The notes: generated by a model from the letters alone, not told the origin. A DNA stretch of 64,000 nucleotides from Zonotrichia leucophrys gambelii (GCF_028769735.1 NC_088171.1:57319613-57383612); one strand, 5' to 3'; positions 48,567 through 62,095 are shown, numbered from the stretch's first letter. Numbers and translations are program-made.

Positions 48567-49134
48567 TGATGAAGATCCTTTGCCCCCAGGGAAAGAAGAA
48601 GAAGACCTCTGTTCCCAGGGACAAAGATGATCTCAGTGACAGATAAAGAGAAAGTTTGCTCTTGAACAGCTCATCCTTAAAATAGTATCCCATAAGTTGA
48701 TATGGCCCATAAACACAGCTGTGGGAAAGCTGTGAAAGCTTCACAATTGCAGATTTCTGGGTGGCTGCTATTTGTGGACATTAAAACCCATAAGAGAACT
48801 AGTTCATGTGGAGAAGTCTCCATGGCATGGCAAAGGAAACTCCTCTCCCTAAGTGAACTGGAGAAAGATTATTTTAGGGGTGATAAACTGACTTAATTGT
48901 TTACATATGTTGTTAGTGGGGAGAAAAATGTTGTAGGGGAGAGGAAAAGTATTGTAAAGGTTTTGTTCTGATGCTTATTATTCTTTCATTTAGTTACTGT
49001 TAATAAACTTTTCTTTATACCTTTTTAAACCTTTGAGCCTGCTTTGCCTCCTCCTAATCCTATCTCACAGCAGGAAATGAGTAAATGTATTCTAATGGGT
49101 GCACTGGCATTTAGCCAGCACTGAACTCGCCACA
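48567..49134 (+). mobile_element. 5' LTR of a truncated provirus, ERVL-type
   Basis: It starts at TGATGAAGATCC by junction with the CR1 and ends GAACTCGCCACA. It contains CCTCTGTTCCCAGGGACAAA, GAACACAGCTGTGG-like sequence, AATAAA (49002-49007) and TGGGTGCACTGGCATTTAGC, the 3' part of a bird ERVL-type LTR. A primer-binding site follows after five bases, so this is a 5' LTR attached to internal sequence, not a solo LTR. No matching 3' LTR was seen in the window and no TSD can be assigned. Confidence 0.83.
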
Positions 49135-49139
49135 TTAAT

Positions 49140-49157
49140 TGGTGCATTGGCCGGGAA
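49140..49157 (+). promoter_or_regulatory. Retroviral primer-binding site for tRNA-Gly
   Basis: TGGTGCATTGGCCGGGAA is the exact complement of the last 18 bases (including CCA) of vertebrate tRNA-Gly(GCC), as I know that tRNA. It lies five bases after the LTR end, the normal place for the site where a tRNA primes minus-strand DNA synthesis. The match stops after exactly 18 bases, as expected for a primer site rather than a tRNA gene copy. Confidence 0.85.
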
Positions 49158-50073
49158 ATCTCAAATCAGTGAACCAAACCACTACAATCTTATGGAGTGA
49201 CTTAAATTGATTTCAAGTAAACATGACCCAAACAGGTATGTCAGAAGAACATCTTCAGAGAGTACTTTGTGTAGAAATAACAAGTGTCTTGAATATTTTT
49301 GGATTAGTAAATGTATCTGTTTCTTTACTGCTGAAATAGCATAATTTTCAGTTGCTATTTTATTCTGTAAAAACTATAGGAAAAAGGGCAGTCATTATTT
49401 AATGGGGGGGGGCAAAACAATCATGTGAATTGTTATCACCTTTCAAGGGGTTTTTGAAAGTATTGTAATATTAAGTCAGTGCTCTGTAAAGTTTTTGAAT
49501 GGGAAGGTGTAAACTATGCCACAGAGCATAAAAGAGAGACATAGAGTAGGAGGGAAAAAGGGGGGATGAAGACGTGCCAGAACCAAAAGTGAATGTTTGT
49601 AACTTGAGTTAATTGTCTACATTTAACAACAGAAAATGGAAGGTTCTGAAAAGAATGTATTTCTTTCCTGCAACAAAAACATATCAAGACTTTTTTAGTT
49701 ATATTGGTGACTGTTTAGTTGTTCTGCATTGGATCTCCCAAACCTGAAGGGCCTTTTACAAAATCCTCACACAAGTACAATAGCCATCAGCTCCGAAATC
49801 AGTAGGAATGTAAAGCTTTGTTTAATGAACTTTTTGACAGATGTGGAAGGCCCTGATACTGAAGAATCCTGTACAGGGGATTAAGAATGGCTACAGCATA
49901 TGCTTAAATATGACTACATTCATAAAATACTTAGTGTGACATTTTTTCAGACTGCTTAGATTTAAAAATATCCACATGTCCAGGGAAATAGACCAAAAAA
50001 TGTGCATTGAAAGATCTATTGACGTAGGTCAGCGAAGAATCATGTTTACACCATAGCAGTTTCATGCTACTTA
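49158..50073. other. Provirus remnant or unique sequence after the primer site
   Basis: If the provirus continues here, no gag frame is recognisable. The sequence is AT-rich with short frames. The point where viral sequence gives way to host sequence cannot be seen by eye. Confidence 0.4.
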
Positions 50074-50139
50074 ATGTTTTTCTTTCCTATTTTCTTTTTC
50101 TGCTATTTAATGTTTTTCTTGTTTTTTTCCAAATACAAG

Positions 50140-50268
50140 ATTGATCCGGTATTTATCATAAGTAATCCTTCATATGATGATGCACGCATAAAACCCTACA
50201 AAGATAGAAGACATAGTTTATTAGATTTGGGCAGAAAGCTTGATGAAATACAAACCATCTTTCTCTAG
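50140..50268 (+). CDS. Candidate terminal coding exon (42 codons), unidentified
   Basis: A pyrimidine-rich tract (50088-50130) ends in AAATACAAG, a plausible splice acceptor, at 50139. From there the frame runs open to a TAG at 50266-50268 and reads IDPVFIISNPSYDDAR, then IKPYKDRRHSLLDLGRKLDE, a hydrophilic tail-like peptide with balanced charge, unlike typical chance translations. The frame continues upstream to an ATG at 50074 only through the T-rich tract (Phe-rich), which supports intron rather than coding there. I do not recognise the protein. Its short length means chance is possible. Confidence 0.25.
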   Translation: MDPVFIISNPSYDDARIKPYKDRRHSLLDLGRKLDEIQTIFL

Positions 50269-53200
50269 ATTTCTGGTTTTATCTAGCATTTCTGATTTAT
50301 TCCCAAAGCAACTATGCTCTCCTCCAGTACTCCAGGAACATCATAAAAGCCAGGAAGCACCCAATTCAAAAACAAAGTGCTTTTTACACAGTGTACAGAT
50401 CTCTAGAAGTTTTTTGACAAAACAACTTGTGGAATCTTGACATTTACATGGCCAAAAGAGCAAACTTCAGAAATCCCCAGTCACAAAATATTTGGAGGCC
50501 AGGACAATAATACAGAGTACCACCACACAAATGTAAAGTTCTTACTCTTTCCTAGGCCAATAGCTGTCATTGGAGGAGACATGATGCTGGGTTGGATAAT
50601 ATTTTTCTCTAACAAATGTTCACATTCTTATGTCCATAATTTTAAACTGCCAAACAGCACTGAAAACAATTTGCCAGACTATGGACTTTTGGTTGAATAA
50701 AAAGTACATATAACACCCAGCCAGAATGTCCCTTGCACAAAACATGATCAGTGATTATGCTAAATGTGAGTGATTCAATATTTTGCACAGTACAGCATGT
50801 GTGACTGCCGGAACACAAGAGGAATTGAATTAAGGGAACAGAAAATATAAAATATATTTCCAGTGACCAGATTTACTTGTTATTAGAGTTTACCCCAAAA
50901 TTCCTGACACAAAGGAGAAGTAAGCCATTAAGTTAAGCAAGAAAACAGTTACACCTAGTAGTGTTTGCTCTGCACAACTTTCAGGCAACTTCTTAGAGGG
51001 CAATGTAAAAGGTTTCAACAGAGAAAATAGCCCCAAACATTTATTCTAGCAGGCATAAACAGATCTCTTCTCTTCTGAGAAGTCCAAATTAATACACAAG
51101 GATAAAATACACACATTTTAAACATTGTGCCACCCAGATAATTACGCTGACAATAGTATTTCTTTGAAATATCAAGCATTCAATACCTCATTGAGACAAT
51201 AAATTTTGAATTAAAAATTTCATACTCCATTCATTCTAGTTTCAATCTGAAATAAAATCATCCTGAAAATAAGGCATGTTCTGATGTATTGCTAAACCAA
51301 GGTGGGTTAAGGAGAAGAGAATATGCCTTTCACATTAATTTCCTAACCTTTTTAATCAGAGAGTTTGTAATTCATGTCTAGGCACTCATTTGTCAAAAGA
51401 TGAAAGCAACGTTCAACTCTAAACACTTACTGACTTAAGACTCACTATGTATTTTGCTGAATAAATATGAAACTAGGCCTAAACTAAACTTGCCCTAACT
51501 ACCCTTCTGATAAAGGGACTATAACTACATAAATAGGACTATTTGTTTTACACATAGCCTCATAATTCTCCCCAGACTATTAATTAAGTCCACAAAAAAC
51601 ACAAAAAAATCTTGATACAAAGGATGGGGGAAAGCCCTTTCCAATAAACTAAATGCAATATACATCAGCTTAAATTAAGCTTAAAGTAAGAATTTCCAGA
51701 ATAGTAGTAATTTTATATTATACTGTATCCTCTCTATATCAGAGAGTTCTTACTTTCACTGTGGCTATGGAAACATCACTCCAATTGAATGATATAACAG
51801 AAGCCCTATTTAAGTTTTGATGTTTTCTAACTTATAATTTTCCTTCATGACATCAAGCTACTTATTAGTCAAATAATTGAGTGAATTATGACTAATCTCC
51901 AAAAGACTCTGTGAATATTCAGTTTAATTCTGCAATGAAAAGATTGTCTGTGGAACCTGGTCTGCAAAATAAGGTCTTACTTATTGTCTGGTGTGCACAT
52001 TAGTGTAACTCCCACTGAGATGTAGAAACCTCAGGAAATTCAAGAAATCTTCAAGAAATATTATGACATTTGAAAGACAGGGTGAGAGATAAGGATGTTA
52101 TTCAGTAAGTTTATTATTTTATGCCTCACCAAGATGACCCTGATTTTGAGACTAGTGGTCATTTATCTAATCCCCACAATTTCACAGGCCTCTTTTTTTT
52201 CCCCCTCTGAAAGGATTGCTTGAGACAACTAGACTAACAATATTTATTTTGCTTTATTTCAATATTATTTATCTTTCATTAGAAACTTATTTCTGTCATT
52301 AGAAGCATGCCTATAATTCAGATTTGAATACAGTTTTTTGTGTCCTCACTAATCTTTTGCCTAAACAACGTATTTATGTTCATTTTTCTACAGTCCTGTA
52401 ATGCTTCTGCTTATTTCTTGAGAAGCTCCTAAAAAATTCACTACTCTGTAGTGAACAGACAATCACTTTTGTCACCATCTTCATATTTCTAGGATGCATA
52501 AACGATATGACTTTGGATTTCAGCTTGTCTTTGGAAATACTAATTTCTGCCAGGCTTGTCCTACTGTTCTTATTAATGTTCTCAATTGACTTTTTGGGAA
52601 AACATGTATTACTTTATCCCATCGCTGATGGTGAGAGAGTGAGAAGCCAGCTCTCCATGCCATAGTGAATCATGGAGTACATGCTGAATTCAGTGATTTG
52701 GGGGAAAGATGGCTATAATCCTTCTAGTCACTGGAAAATCTATTTTAGTATATGGGAGAGTGACAGAGAAATTGTTGCTAAAAATAGATAGGTTTATCCG
52801 CCTGTATTTCTCAAGCAACCAAGGGAAATCTGATTCTCAATAAGGTCATCTAAAGAAGAAGTCCCAGTTCCATTAAGATTTCTTTAGGTCTGAGCAAGAA
52901 ATGAAAGGATTTAAGCACTTTAAATTTTGCCACAATGAAGGGCAAGAATGAGATACCTAAAGATGATAGTCCTTCCCAGAGAAAATTAAATATGCCAAAC
53001 AACAGGAGACTAAAGAAGGGTTCCTCTGAGTTTACTTAGAGGGATTCTCCAGTATATTCCATGGGTGGCTTTAACATTGTTTTGAAAAAATATTATTTTC
53101 ATTTGATAAAAGGAATATTTTGTTTCAGGATTTGAAACTGGACTCAGGGAAGATGGAAGTCTTGCCAATAGCTTGGTAATTAGTTTTCTCTTCTGAGAAC

Positions 53201-54055
53201 TTAATTTCTTTCAAAGAGTTTTAACTTCCTGGTTAGGTGCTAAATGCTTAATTAAGCAAAATGTAAGGACGACAGCCACAGTCATCTGGAGTAGTGCAAC
53301 AATTTTCCAGAGCATACGGACAAATGACTATCATCAGGTTGCTGTTTTTTCTTTCTCCTAAAGCATTCAGTCCCTCTCAGGAATCATGTGATGGACCATG
53401 AGAATGTCACAATGGAAACATATCTTGTTCCTTTTTATAAAACTGAGAATGTAAAAAATGCAAATGCTGAGAAGCGACTGGACTAAAGGGAAAGAAGCAG
53501 TGAACAGCAGCTGTAGATGAAGCTATATCTGAGACAAAGCTTCTTATGTTGACAAATCTATACACAAGAAGAAGGCTGTTGATTTGCCTTAAACAAACTT
53601 GGAGTTTCTGGATTCATTTCTCAAATACGTTGAGAAGCAATGAGGACTGTTGAGATAATAGGGTGGTTCTGTTGACACAACTTTTACTCAGAGGTTTTTG
53701 CTAGGATAGTAATGAAGAAAAATGTATAGGAAGAATGATAACTCACTTTCCTCAGCAGAAATAAAAGATTTCTCACATAAAACAACTCATATGCTCATCC
53801 CGAAAGTCTATAAAAATAAATTATTACATTGCAAATAATCAGCATTAAAAAAAATACTGAATCTCATTATACCATGCTACATGTGGATTTATACTTTGTT
53901 TAGAGGGAAAAATTGAATTTAACTTTAAAAGGACTAATGTATAGAATTACCTAAAATCATGCATTATATAAAAGCAAAATACTTCGGAGGAAACAAATTT
54001 TGCTAAAACATATAAATTTAAAAAGCATTAAATTTCATATTCACAGAACATAAAA
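50269..54055. other. AT-rich non-coding stretch, nothing recognised
   Basis: Frames are short and no repeat family was recognised. This is the quietest long segment of the window. Confidence 0.5.
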
Positions 54056-56620
54056 GAATCACAGAATCAGAGAATAAGCAGAGTTGGAAGGGACCCACAA
54101 GGATCTTCAATGCCTGCCGTTGCATTTCCCCTTGTGAGGAAGTTGTAAACACCGAGGTTTCTCCTCAGTATCCTCTTTTTCAGGCTAAACACACCAAGTG
54201 ACCTTGGCCACTCCTGATATGGCTTCCCCTCAAGGCTCTTCATTATCTTTACTGCCTTCCTTTGGACAGTCTCTAATACATTTATGTCTTTCTTATATTG
54301 CAGTCACCAAAGCTGTACACAGGACTTGAGGTGAGGCTGCCCCAGTGCAGAGCAGAGTGGGGCAATCCCCTCCCTTGCCCAGCTGGCAATGCTGCGCCTG
54401 ATGCATCTCAGGATACACCTGGCCCTCCTGGCTGCCAGAGCACTGCAGACTCACATTCAACTTCCTGTCAACCAGCATCCCCAGGTCATTTTCCACAGCC
54501 CTTCCTTCCAGCATGTCATTGCCCAATCTGTCTGTACATCCCAGGTTGCCCCATCCCAGGTGCAGAATCCAGCACTTTTCTTTGTTAAAATTCATACTGC
54601 TGGTGATTGCCTGGCCCTTTATTTCATCAAGGTCTCTCTGCAGAGTCTCCCTGCCTTCAAGGGAGTCAGTCTTTCTTCCCAATTTAGTATCATCTGCAAA
54701 CTTAGTATCCCTTCAAGTCCTGCATCCAAGTTATTAATGAAGATACTGAAGAACACAGGGCCAAGGATGGAGCTCTGCGGAATCCCACTAGTGACAGGAC
54801 ACCAGTGTGATGTCACCCCATTCACTATAATCCTTTGTATCCAACCCCTGAGTCAGCTGTTCCCCCATCCTATGATGTGTTTAACCAGCTGTAGGCTGGA
54901 TATTTTGTCCTGGAGGATACTGTGAGAGACAGTATGGAAAGATTTACTGAAATGCAAAAAGATTATATCAACCAGCTTCCCTTGATCATGTAGGTGGGTT
55001 ACCTTGTCATAAAAGGAAGTCAGGCTTGACAAGCAGGACTTCCCTCTCAGGAAGCTGTGCTGGCTGTGAACAATTAACACATTATCTTTCAGGTGTTTTT
55101 CAGCACCTCCCAGGACAATCTTCTCCATAATTTCACCAGTCAGTGAAGTGAGACTGAAAGGCCTGTAGTTTACAAGGTATGGCCTGGGACAAAGTTACCA
55201 GCTTCCAGTCAACTGGGGCCTCTCCAGATTTAGAAGTGAAAATCATCGAGAGAGGTTTTGCAATGACACCAGCTAGCTCTTGAAGAACTCTCAGATTAAT
55301 CCCTTCAGGCCCCATAGATTTATAGGGATCCAGCTGGAGCAGTAGATTATGCACAACTTCAGGGTCAGCTGGAAGTTTCTAATTCACATAGCCATGGCCG
55401 TCCAGCTCAGGGCACTGGGGGCCCATTAGTCTACCACTGATTTTGAAGACAGAGGCAAAAAAAGCATTAAACACCTCTGCTTGTCCATGAACCTGTTTGT
55501 GAGGTGACCATCTTCATCCTGTTATAGGCTGATATTTTCTACATTGCCTTTTGCCATTAATGCATTTGAAAAAACTCTTTTTATTGTGCCCCGCATTTCT
55601 GGCCAGCTTCAACTCTGGTTGAGCTTTGGCCCCGTGCCTTTTCTCCCAATGGTGGTGAACAAGCATCTCTGCATGCCATTCATGTCACAACACCTTGCTT
55701 CCACTGGGCATACACCTTCCTTCTTTGCATTAGCTCCAAAAAACAATCCCTGATTAGCAAAGCCAGTCTTCTCCCTCATCTGCTTGATTTCCAACATTTT
55801 GAAATTGCCTGTTCCTGTGCCCTGAGGAGGTGGTGCTTAAAAAATGGCCAGCATTTATGGATCCCAGAACTGTCAAAAGCATTTTCCTGCTCACCCTGAG
55901 CAGCTGGAAGTCTGCTTTCCTCATGTCCAGAGGTGAAGTGTTGCTGGCACTTTTCCTCTGGACAACAGTTTTAAAACTTGATTGTTTCATGGTTGCTGTG
56001 GCCAAGACAGCTACCAATCTCCACTTGACTCACAAGCCCTGCTTTGGCAATTGGCAGCAAATCAAGGAAAACATCTTTCCTAGTAGACTCACTTAGTACC
56101 TGTAATGTGAAGTTATCATTCAAGTGTTTTAGGTATGTTCTGGACCTGTTTGTGAAGCTGTGTGGTATTCTCAGTTAACATATGGCAAGTTAAAGTCACC
56201 CATAAGGACAAGAGCAGTTAACTTGGAAGTGTCCCCTCATTCCTCAAAGAAAAATTCATCAGCACCATTTTCCTGACTACGTGGTCTATGGTAGACTAGC
56301 ATGATGACACTGCATTATTTGTTTGTCCCTTGATTCTTAACCAGAGGCTCTCAACTGTGCCACTGTCAACTGTAAGCTCCATAATATTCTAAAATTTCAG
56401 TCCCTCCATTACATGCAACATACACACCTCATCTTGCCTACCCTATCTATCCCTCCTGAAGAGCTTGTATTCATCCAACACGGCACTCCAGTCACAGGAC
56501 TCATCCCACCAGGTTTTGCATTGATGTCAAATCTCTGGAAAAGGAAAGCTTTGAGTTTATCTTGCTTGTTGCTTATATTGCATGCACTGGTATAGAAACA
56601 TTTCAGGTGTGGTTTGTTGT
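54056..56620 (-). mobile_element. CR1 LINE, about 2.5 kb, reverse orientation
   Basis: The 3' end is at 54056, where the plus strand reads AGAATCACAGAATCAG, the reverse of the CR1 terminal repeats. It is followed by the 3' UTR, the complete reverse-transcriptase region, the linker and most of the endonuclease, ending near 56620 by 5' truncation. It belongs to a different subfamily from the 39 kb copy (3' UTR with AGGATACTGAGGAGAAACC on the minus strand). The plus-strand frames at 54298-54925 are antisense noise. Confidence 0.93.
54290..56600 (-). pseudogene. CR1 ORF2 (endonuclease-reverse transcriptase), decayed
   Basis: The minus strand encodes, in broken frames: LLLQLDPYKSMGPEGI at 55280-55354 (start of the polymerase); motif A as L-H-F-S-K-S-F-H at 54853-55128, with the catalytic Asp replaced by His; the motif B region [18 protein letters not shown] at 54740-54825; motif C as F-A-D-D (54689-54700) but in another frame from motif B; and the C-terminal [16 protein letters not shown] onward (54293-54682). 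A frameshift between motifs B and C plus the motif A changes make it non-functional. Confidence 0.9.
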
Positions 56621-57192
56621 ATCTGACACCTCATGAACCAGATTGAGGGATTCCACTTCCACTCACTTGCTTATGTTTTGGCACACCATCCCTTCACATA
56701 ATAATAATAATATATATCATTATCAATCAAAGAGTAGGTAGGAATATAGGATAACAAAAATGCTAGAGGTTCTGAGTCATGACTTAAGCTCAGGTGAAAT
56801 ACAATCACTTTTATTTGGGAAATGGTGATGCTTGCACTTTTCTGTTCCCAAAAGGAGTATTAAATAAGACAAAAGAATTCATAATAAGAAGCATAACTCA
56901 CTATTGTCTCCATCCTCCTTAAAAAGGAAGATTTAAAATCCTCTAACACATCTAGTGGCTTTAAAAAGCAGTAAATTTCAAACACTTGAACACTATTTTA
57001 AAATAATAACACCTTAAGAAAAATAACTGCAGGAGATGGATTCACTAAGATCAAATTTTGTGATCCACTTTTACTTACTGCCAGTTTGGGTCCTAGAGTG
57101 AAACAAGGAAAAGGGAAAGGTGATAGTAACTGACAGAATTGAAGAAAATGTTTAGTTTAGCTGACTTAACTCTCTGTTTTAAAACCAGGAAA
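56621..57192. other. Non-coding stretch, nothing recognised
   Basis: AT-rich with a short AAT/ATAT run near 56699-56715. No gene recognised. Confidence 0.5.
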
Positions 57193-57249
57193 TGTTTCTT
57201 GATAACCAGGAAACCAGTGTTTTACTGATTTCCATGTTATCAAGACATC
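57193..57249. repeat. Long imperfect hairpin
   Basis: A 21-base arm (57198-57218, starting CTTGATAACCAGG) pairs with 57224-57244 (ending CATGTTATCAAG) across a 5-base loop, with three mismatches. Allowing a small bulge extends the stem by about four pairs (ATGT with ACAT). The size is in the range of a microRNA precursor or a small palindromic transposon remnant, but nothing else supports either. Confidence 0.75.
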
Positions 57250-60200
57250 ATCAAGTGATATTCCTACCTAAATCCATGTTTGGCTTGCTCTTTGTACCCA
57301 GAAGCCTGGCATGTAGTAATTGCTCCTCACTCCATTAGTAATTTCCACATTTTGCTTCCTTTTATACCTGCTGCTATTTTGACTTAAATGTTTTAGTTTA
57401 AACAGCTTCTTCACCAGTAATTATTATAGCAATTAACCAGAAAATTTTGTGAAATTATGCCAGTGAATAATATTAACTCATGGGAGAAATACTTGTAGAA
57501 CAAAACTTTATCCTCTATTGTTTTCCTATAAAATTATTCAAAATATGCAGCCCATCTGTGCTGCTCTTACTCATTGGTTATTAAGCTGTTAAGTCTATCC
57601 ATTTCTTCAAGTGAAGTTAATCCCATATTAAGGTGCTACTCACTAGGGTTCTTTGTAATAAATTTTCAAGTTATTCACTAACACTTTCAATGGAAATATT
57701 ATATTGTAGAAAATGCCATTAAAATATACGAACAATAAAAATTCAACTACCTCTAAAACTAAAAACATGAGGAAAAAACCCCATATTACGGATTTTCCAG
57801 TATGCTTTCCCTGAAATAAAGATGTAGAAAACCTCACTAGTACTATTCCCAAATTTTAAGTAATCCTTCAGAATAAACTAGAAATACAGTTAAAAAGATA
57901 AACCAATTTTTCATTGACCTTTAAACGACCCATATTCATTGAAATTTTCATTTAGATCAGTTAAGTAGCCAATTTTTAATATCTTTAAAATATTTAAAAA
58001 ATTGAAATCTGAAGTGTTTCAACTCTTAAAGGTATCTTCCTGAAGCTCTAGCAGTTCAATAGTCGACCTAACTGAAAAGCTGTGCATACTCAGACATTCT
58101 GGTTATCTATTCCTCAGCTCAGGAAGTTATTTCATCATCCAACTCTCAAAACAGGCAAGTATTCACTGGATATCAATTTACATATCGCAAGTTTATGAAC
58201 ATTTTTGACTCCTTTTTTGACTGACCATCCATGATCAGTCACATCTGCTCCCTCAAGAGACATGCTAACTTTATCCCTTTTTTTCCTCCACCTGGGAAAA
58301 GGATCAAATTACCTTGCTTTAGTCTGTCTAGTTCCAAAGCTGTAGGGAAATGGAGCAAAGGACTGAAAATAGCTGATTAGAGTAAAAGAAAGGAGAAGGG
58401 ATAAGAAAGGCTTTCCTTTGAAAACTTTATGGAAGCTACTGAAAAGAAGGGAGGAACAACATAAGTGGTTTTTTTCCATGGCAAGCTCTGACTGGCAGCT
58501 CTCTCCCAGAAAGTTTACTCAACTCCAGAGGATCAACTCCAGAGCTGACATTTGGGAGAATTTGAATTTTCTCTAATTACTGGGAGAATTTGTTCTTGCT
58601 AGGAGACCTCCAGGAACAGGTAATCTAGAGAATTACCTTAACTACTTTTAGGAGCACCTTTTTCTTAAACTCATGAAGAAAAAGACTTATTTATTTTCCT
58701 TGGTATTCTTATCAAAATGAAAAAGAGGTTTGCAAACAGAACAGATGCTGCTCTATTTCACAGGAATTATTTGTATTGGTTGTAGATAATTACATAATCT
58801 GTACATTTTAATTATAGCAAGAAACATATCACTGTGGTCAATTGCTGAGACAAAGCTGAACTGCAATACTATATTTGTTCCTATTTTTAAGAAAAACAGC
58901 CTGCTTTTAGACAATTTAAAGTTTTTCTGTCAGTTTGGTGTGGCAGTTGCAAAAAAAAAAGATTAAAAAATAAAATATTGCATAATTTACAATATTGCAA
59001 TTATTTACAATGTTCACCCAAATACAGAACAGAAAATAAGACATTAGGTATAATTTCTGCAGAAAAGGATTATGTGTTATTGTGTATAATCAGAAGCTAA
59101 GCAGGAGTAAAACATACTACAACATTGCACAAAATATCATCATAGTTATGGACATCTTAAAAGATAGATGGAGAATTATTCGTGCAGAAGGAATTTGATA
59201 TCAGCAGTAATCCAACTTGGATTCCAAGTTTGGACAATACATTTTAAAAAATATTGAGTTCAGAAGAAAGTAGCAAAAACTGTTGGTTTAAGAAATTTTT
59301 TTACAAAGAAAGATGCATAAAATTGTGGCTGGTAATTTGAAGGAAGTGGAAATTGGCAATGGAAATGTTCATGCTGCAGCAAGAACAAAGAAATAATCTG
59401 TTTTTAATATCTAGTGTGTAAGCAAAAAATAATTTCTTCATTTATGGCAAAATAGATTAAGAAGATGTATAAGAACAAAGTGTCTTCACTGGCGTTATCT
59501 ATAAACAAATTGGATTCTATAAACATGTTCTTTCTGCCAAAGAACTTAAAGTCACCAGCCAAAGTTGCATAGGATACACATTCAAACAAAAAAACCCCTT
59601 AATGTATCATCAGTATTTATGTCAATGAGGGAACTGAATTGCTGCCTTACCAACAGCCATGTAAACCAGGGGAAATACGGTACTTTGTGGAATTAGAGAA
59701 GTAATGCAAGTCAGAATAAAATCAGGACCACTCTTATCTTGTCAATATATATTGCAGTACTATCTTCAAATTCTATAACAATATCATAATTCTAATATGA
59801 AAAGTCATCAAACATCAGTTATTGGTCTCCCCTCAGGTCTTATAAATACCTCCAACAACTCTCTCATACCTCTGTCCCTTTGAGAGAAATGCTATAATTC
59901 TCCAGCACCATTTTAGAGAGCTAGTCTCAGTCCTTAGTCAATCAGTCGCGATTCCAAATTTCCAATTAGTGCAGGCTCCTAAAAGACAAATCTAACCCTA
60001 TTTATGATTTTTCTCAATTTTTATTGAAGCCTACTAGAAATAACCTGGACATTACCAAAGATCTGTGGACCTTTTTTTGAAAATCCAGTTTTGAATCAAA
60101 GTAAAATAAATGACCACTTCTAGTCTCAACTAAAACTAGCAAACAAGCAAGGATTATTATTTAAACTTCTAGAATAATACTTCACTCTTGCTTTCTATTT

Positions 60201-62095
60201 GTACTTTTTTATTTATTTTTCCCTTTACTGTTAGTAAGGACAAGATAACTAAATAACTTATTTAATCTAAATCTCATATTATAATTTATTTTATATTAAA
60301 TTTTGAAAGACATCAGAAAACAAAAAAGTAACTAATGTTACCACTTGAATACTTTTAGTAATTTATATTAAATTAAATACATTATAATAAGCTTCAGACT
60401 TCAGGTAAGCTGTGTAATTTAAAGTGTCATATTTACTCTGATTAGTTTTTAAAAAGTAATGATAGTGTTGCAGAAATAACGCCAGGATTTTCTAACACTA
60501 TTTTTAATATTAGAAAGTTGGCATGTCTCTATAACAGGGCTGGGTGTGCATGGGATCCCTCTCCCAAACACACAGCCACTTTTCCAAAACTTGTCATTAT
60601 TAATATATTTTAGCAAAAAAAAAAAAAGTTCATTTGCTATAAATTACATAGTTCTCTCCATCAATTAGTATCCTACTTTCTATTGGTTATTGATTTCATC
60701 ATCTCACTCTAATGAGTCCACATTTTCAGTCTTTATTTTACATTTTTTCCATCTAGAAAGGTTGTCAGGACAATTGTTGAATTGTCTTTCTTAGTTTCTT
60801 CTTTACCTCCAGGTTCTGCAAAATGCCCTAGTGGTTCACGTTCAGCAATGTATCTCTCCCAGGCTTTGTTTATTGAAGCATATCAAGGCTGACTACAACT
60901 GTTTCAGCAAAACCTAAAGTTTCAGTAATTTTCCCAAACTGTGTTCCCACAGTAGCAGCTTATGGCAAGCATTTAATTCTGGCTACTGTGGCATATGACA
61001 GGGTGGAAAATTACACTGCTTATGATTAAATAATTAATTAGAAAAGTTAATTAAAATAATTAATTAAGAAAGATATCAGGGAAGTCATATAATTTCCAAC
61101 AATAACATCTTACAGAATGCAGAATTTTGGATTTCTTTACACATATTCCTCTCCATTTTATTGCAACTTATAAGCTCACAGTGCTATTTTGGTTTATACA
61201 TGGGAAAAAACAAGTTAACAAACGTCTGTCTTTATCCTTAAGTTCAAAACTGATCTGGGCCAAGGGTCCTTCTATATCAGGTATTCTCAGTCTTACTGCA
61301 ATGGTTGAATTGCTCAGGTTGACAGTCTGAAACATGACCATAGGTCATAGCCAAGGTAAAAGAGCAGCAGAGAGGAATCTGTGACACACTTAACTGCACT
61401 TTTCATATTTTTCAGGATTACACAAACTGCTAGGGAAATGAGGTGCTTCTTTGACCTGGGGAAGAATGGGGAGCAAGTAAACATCAGCTCCTGCCAGCTC
61501 TGAAAGACAGCCGTGGAGTCTGGAAGTAGGGTCCAACAGCTGAAGTAATTCACATCTTCAATAAGCAACAGTTTGCTTCAGGGCTCAGCGGTCAGAGTCC
61601 TCAGATCATACAGACACTGTCAGCAAGAACTCTATCAAGCTGCTGTTAACAGTTGACTTTATAATGCATCCAAATACTAAGCCTGGTTTAGATAGACTTT
61701 ATAGACATCAACATCAACTAAACTGTAGGCAACTTTAAACACTGTCAAGTCCTTATACAATATGCCTTAGAAGATTAATTTTAATACACCTAAAGCAGAC
61801 TGCATGGGTAAAAGAAACCTGTTTGATGAGGAAGAAGCATTAACTACACAGCAGAAAAACTAAAAGAAACAAAACACCTATTTGTAAAAGTTGTTAACTA
61901 GTTCTTTTTTCCTTGAAATCTCCTTCCTGAAAGTTTTTGTATATTATTTTTGTTTTACTGATGAGTTGGAGAAATCAGAACAAAGCAAGACAAGCAGCAA
62001 ACCTATTTTTAAAACGACTGTACTTGCACTGCATCTTGGATTCCACTCCTAAAACATATCACAAAGTATTTTGTGGAGATGAAAATCATAAAGAG
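57250..62095. other. Long AT-rich stretch without a recognised gene
   Basis: The longest frame is 84 codons (minus, 61314-61568). No transposon was recognised. Only short homopolymers and low-complexity AT tracts (for example near 60250-60380 and 61025-61070) stand out. Confidence 0.5.

Noticed and set aside
54389..54925. 178-codon plus-strand frame, the longest in the window
   Set aside because: It is antisense to the CR1 reverse transcriptase on the minus strand. Long antisense frames are common in GC-rich coding-derived DNA.
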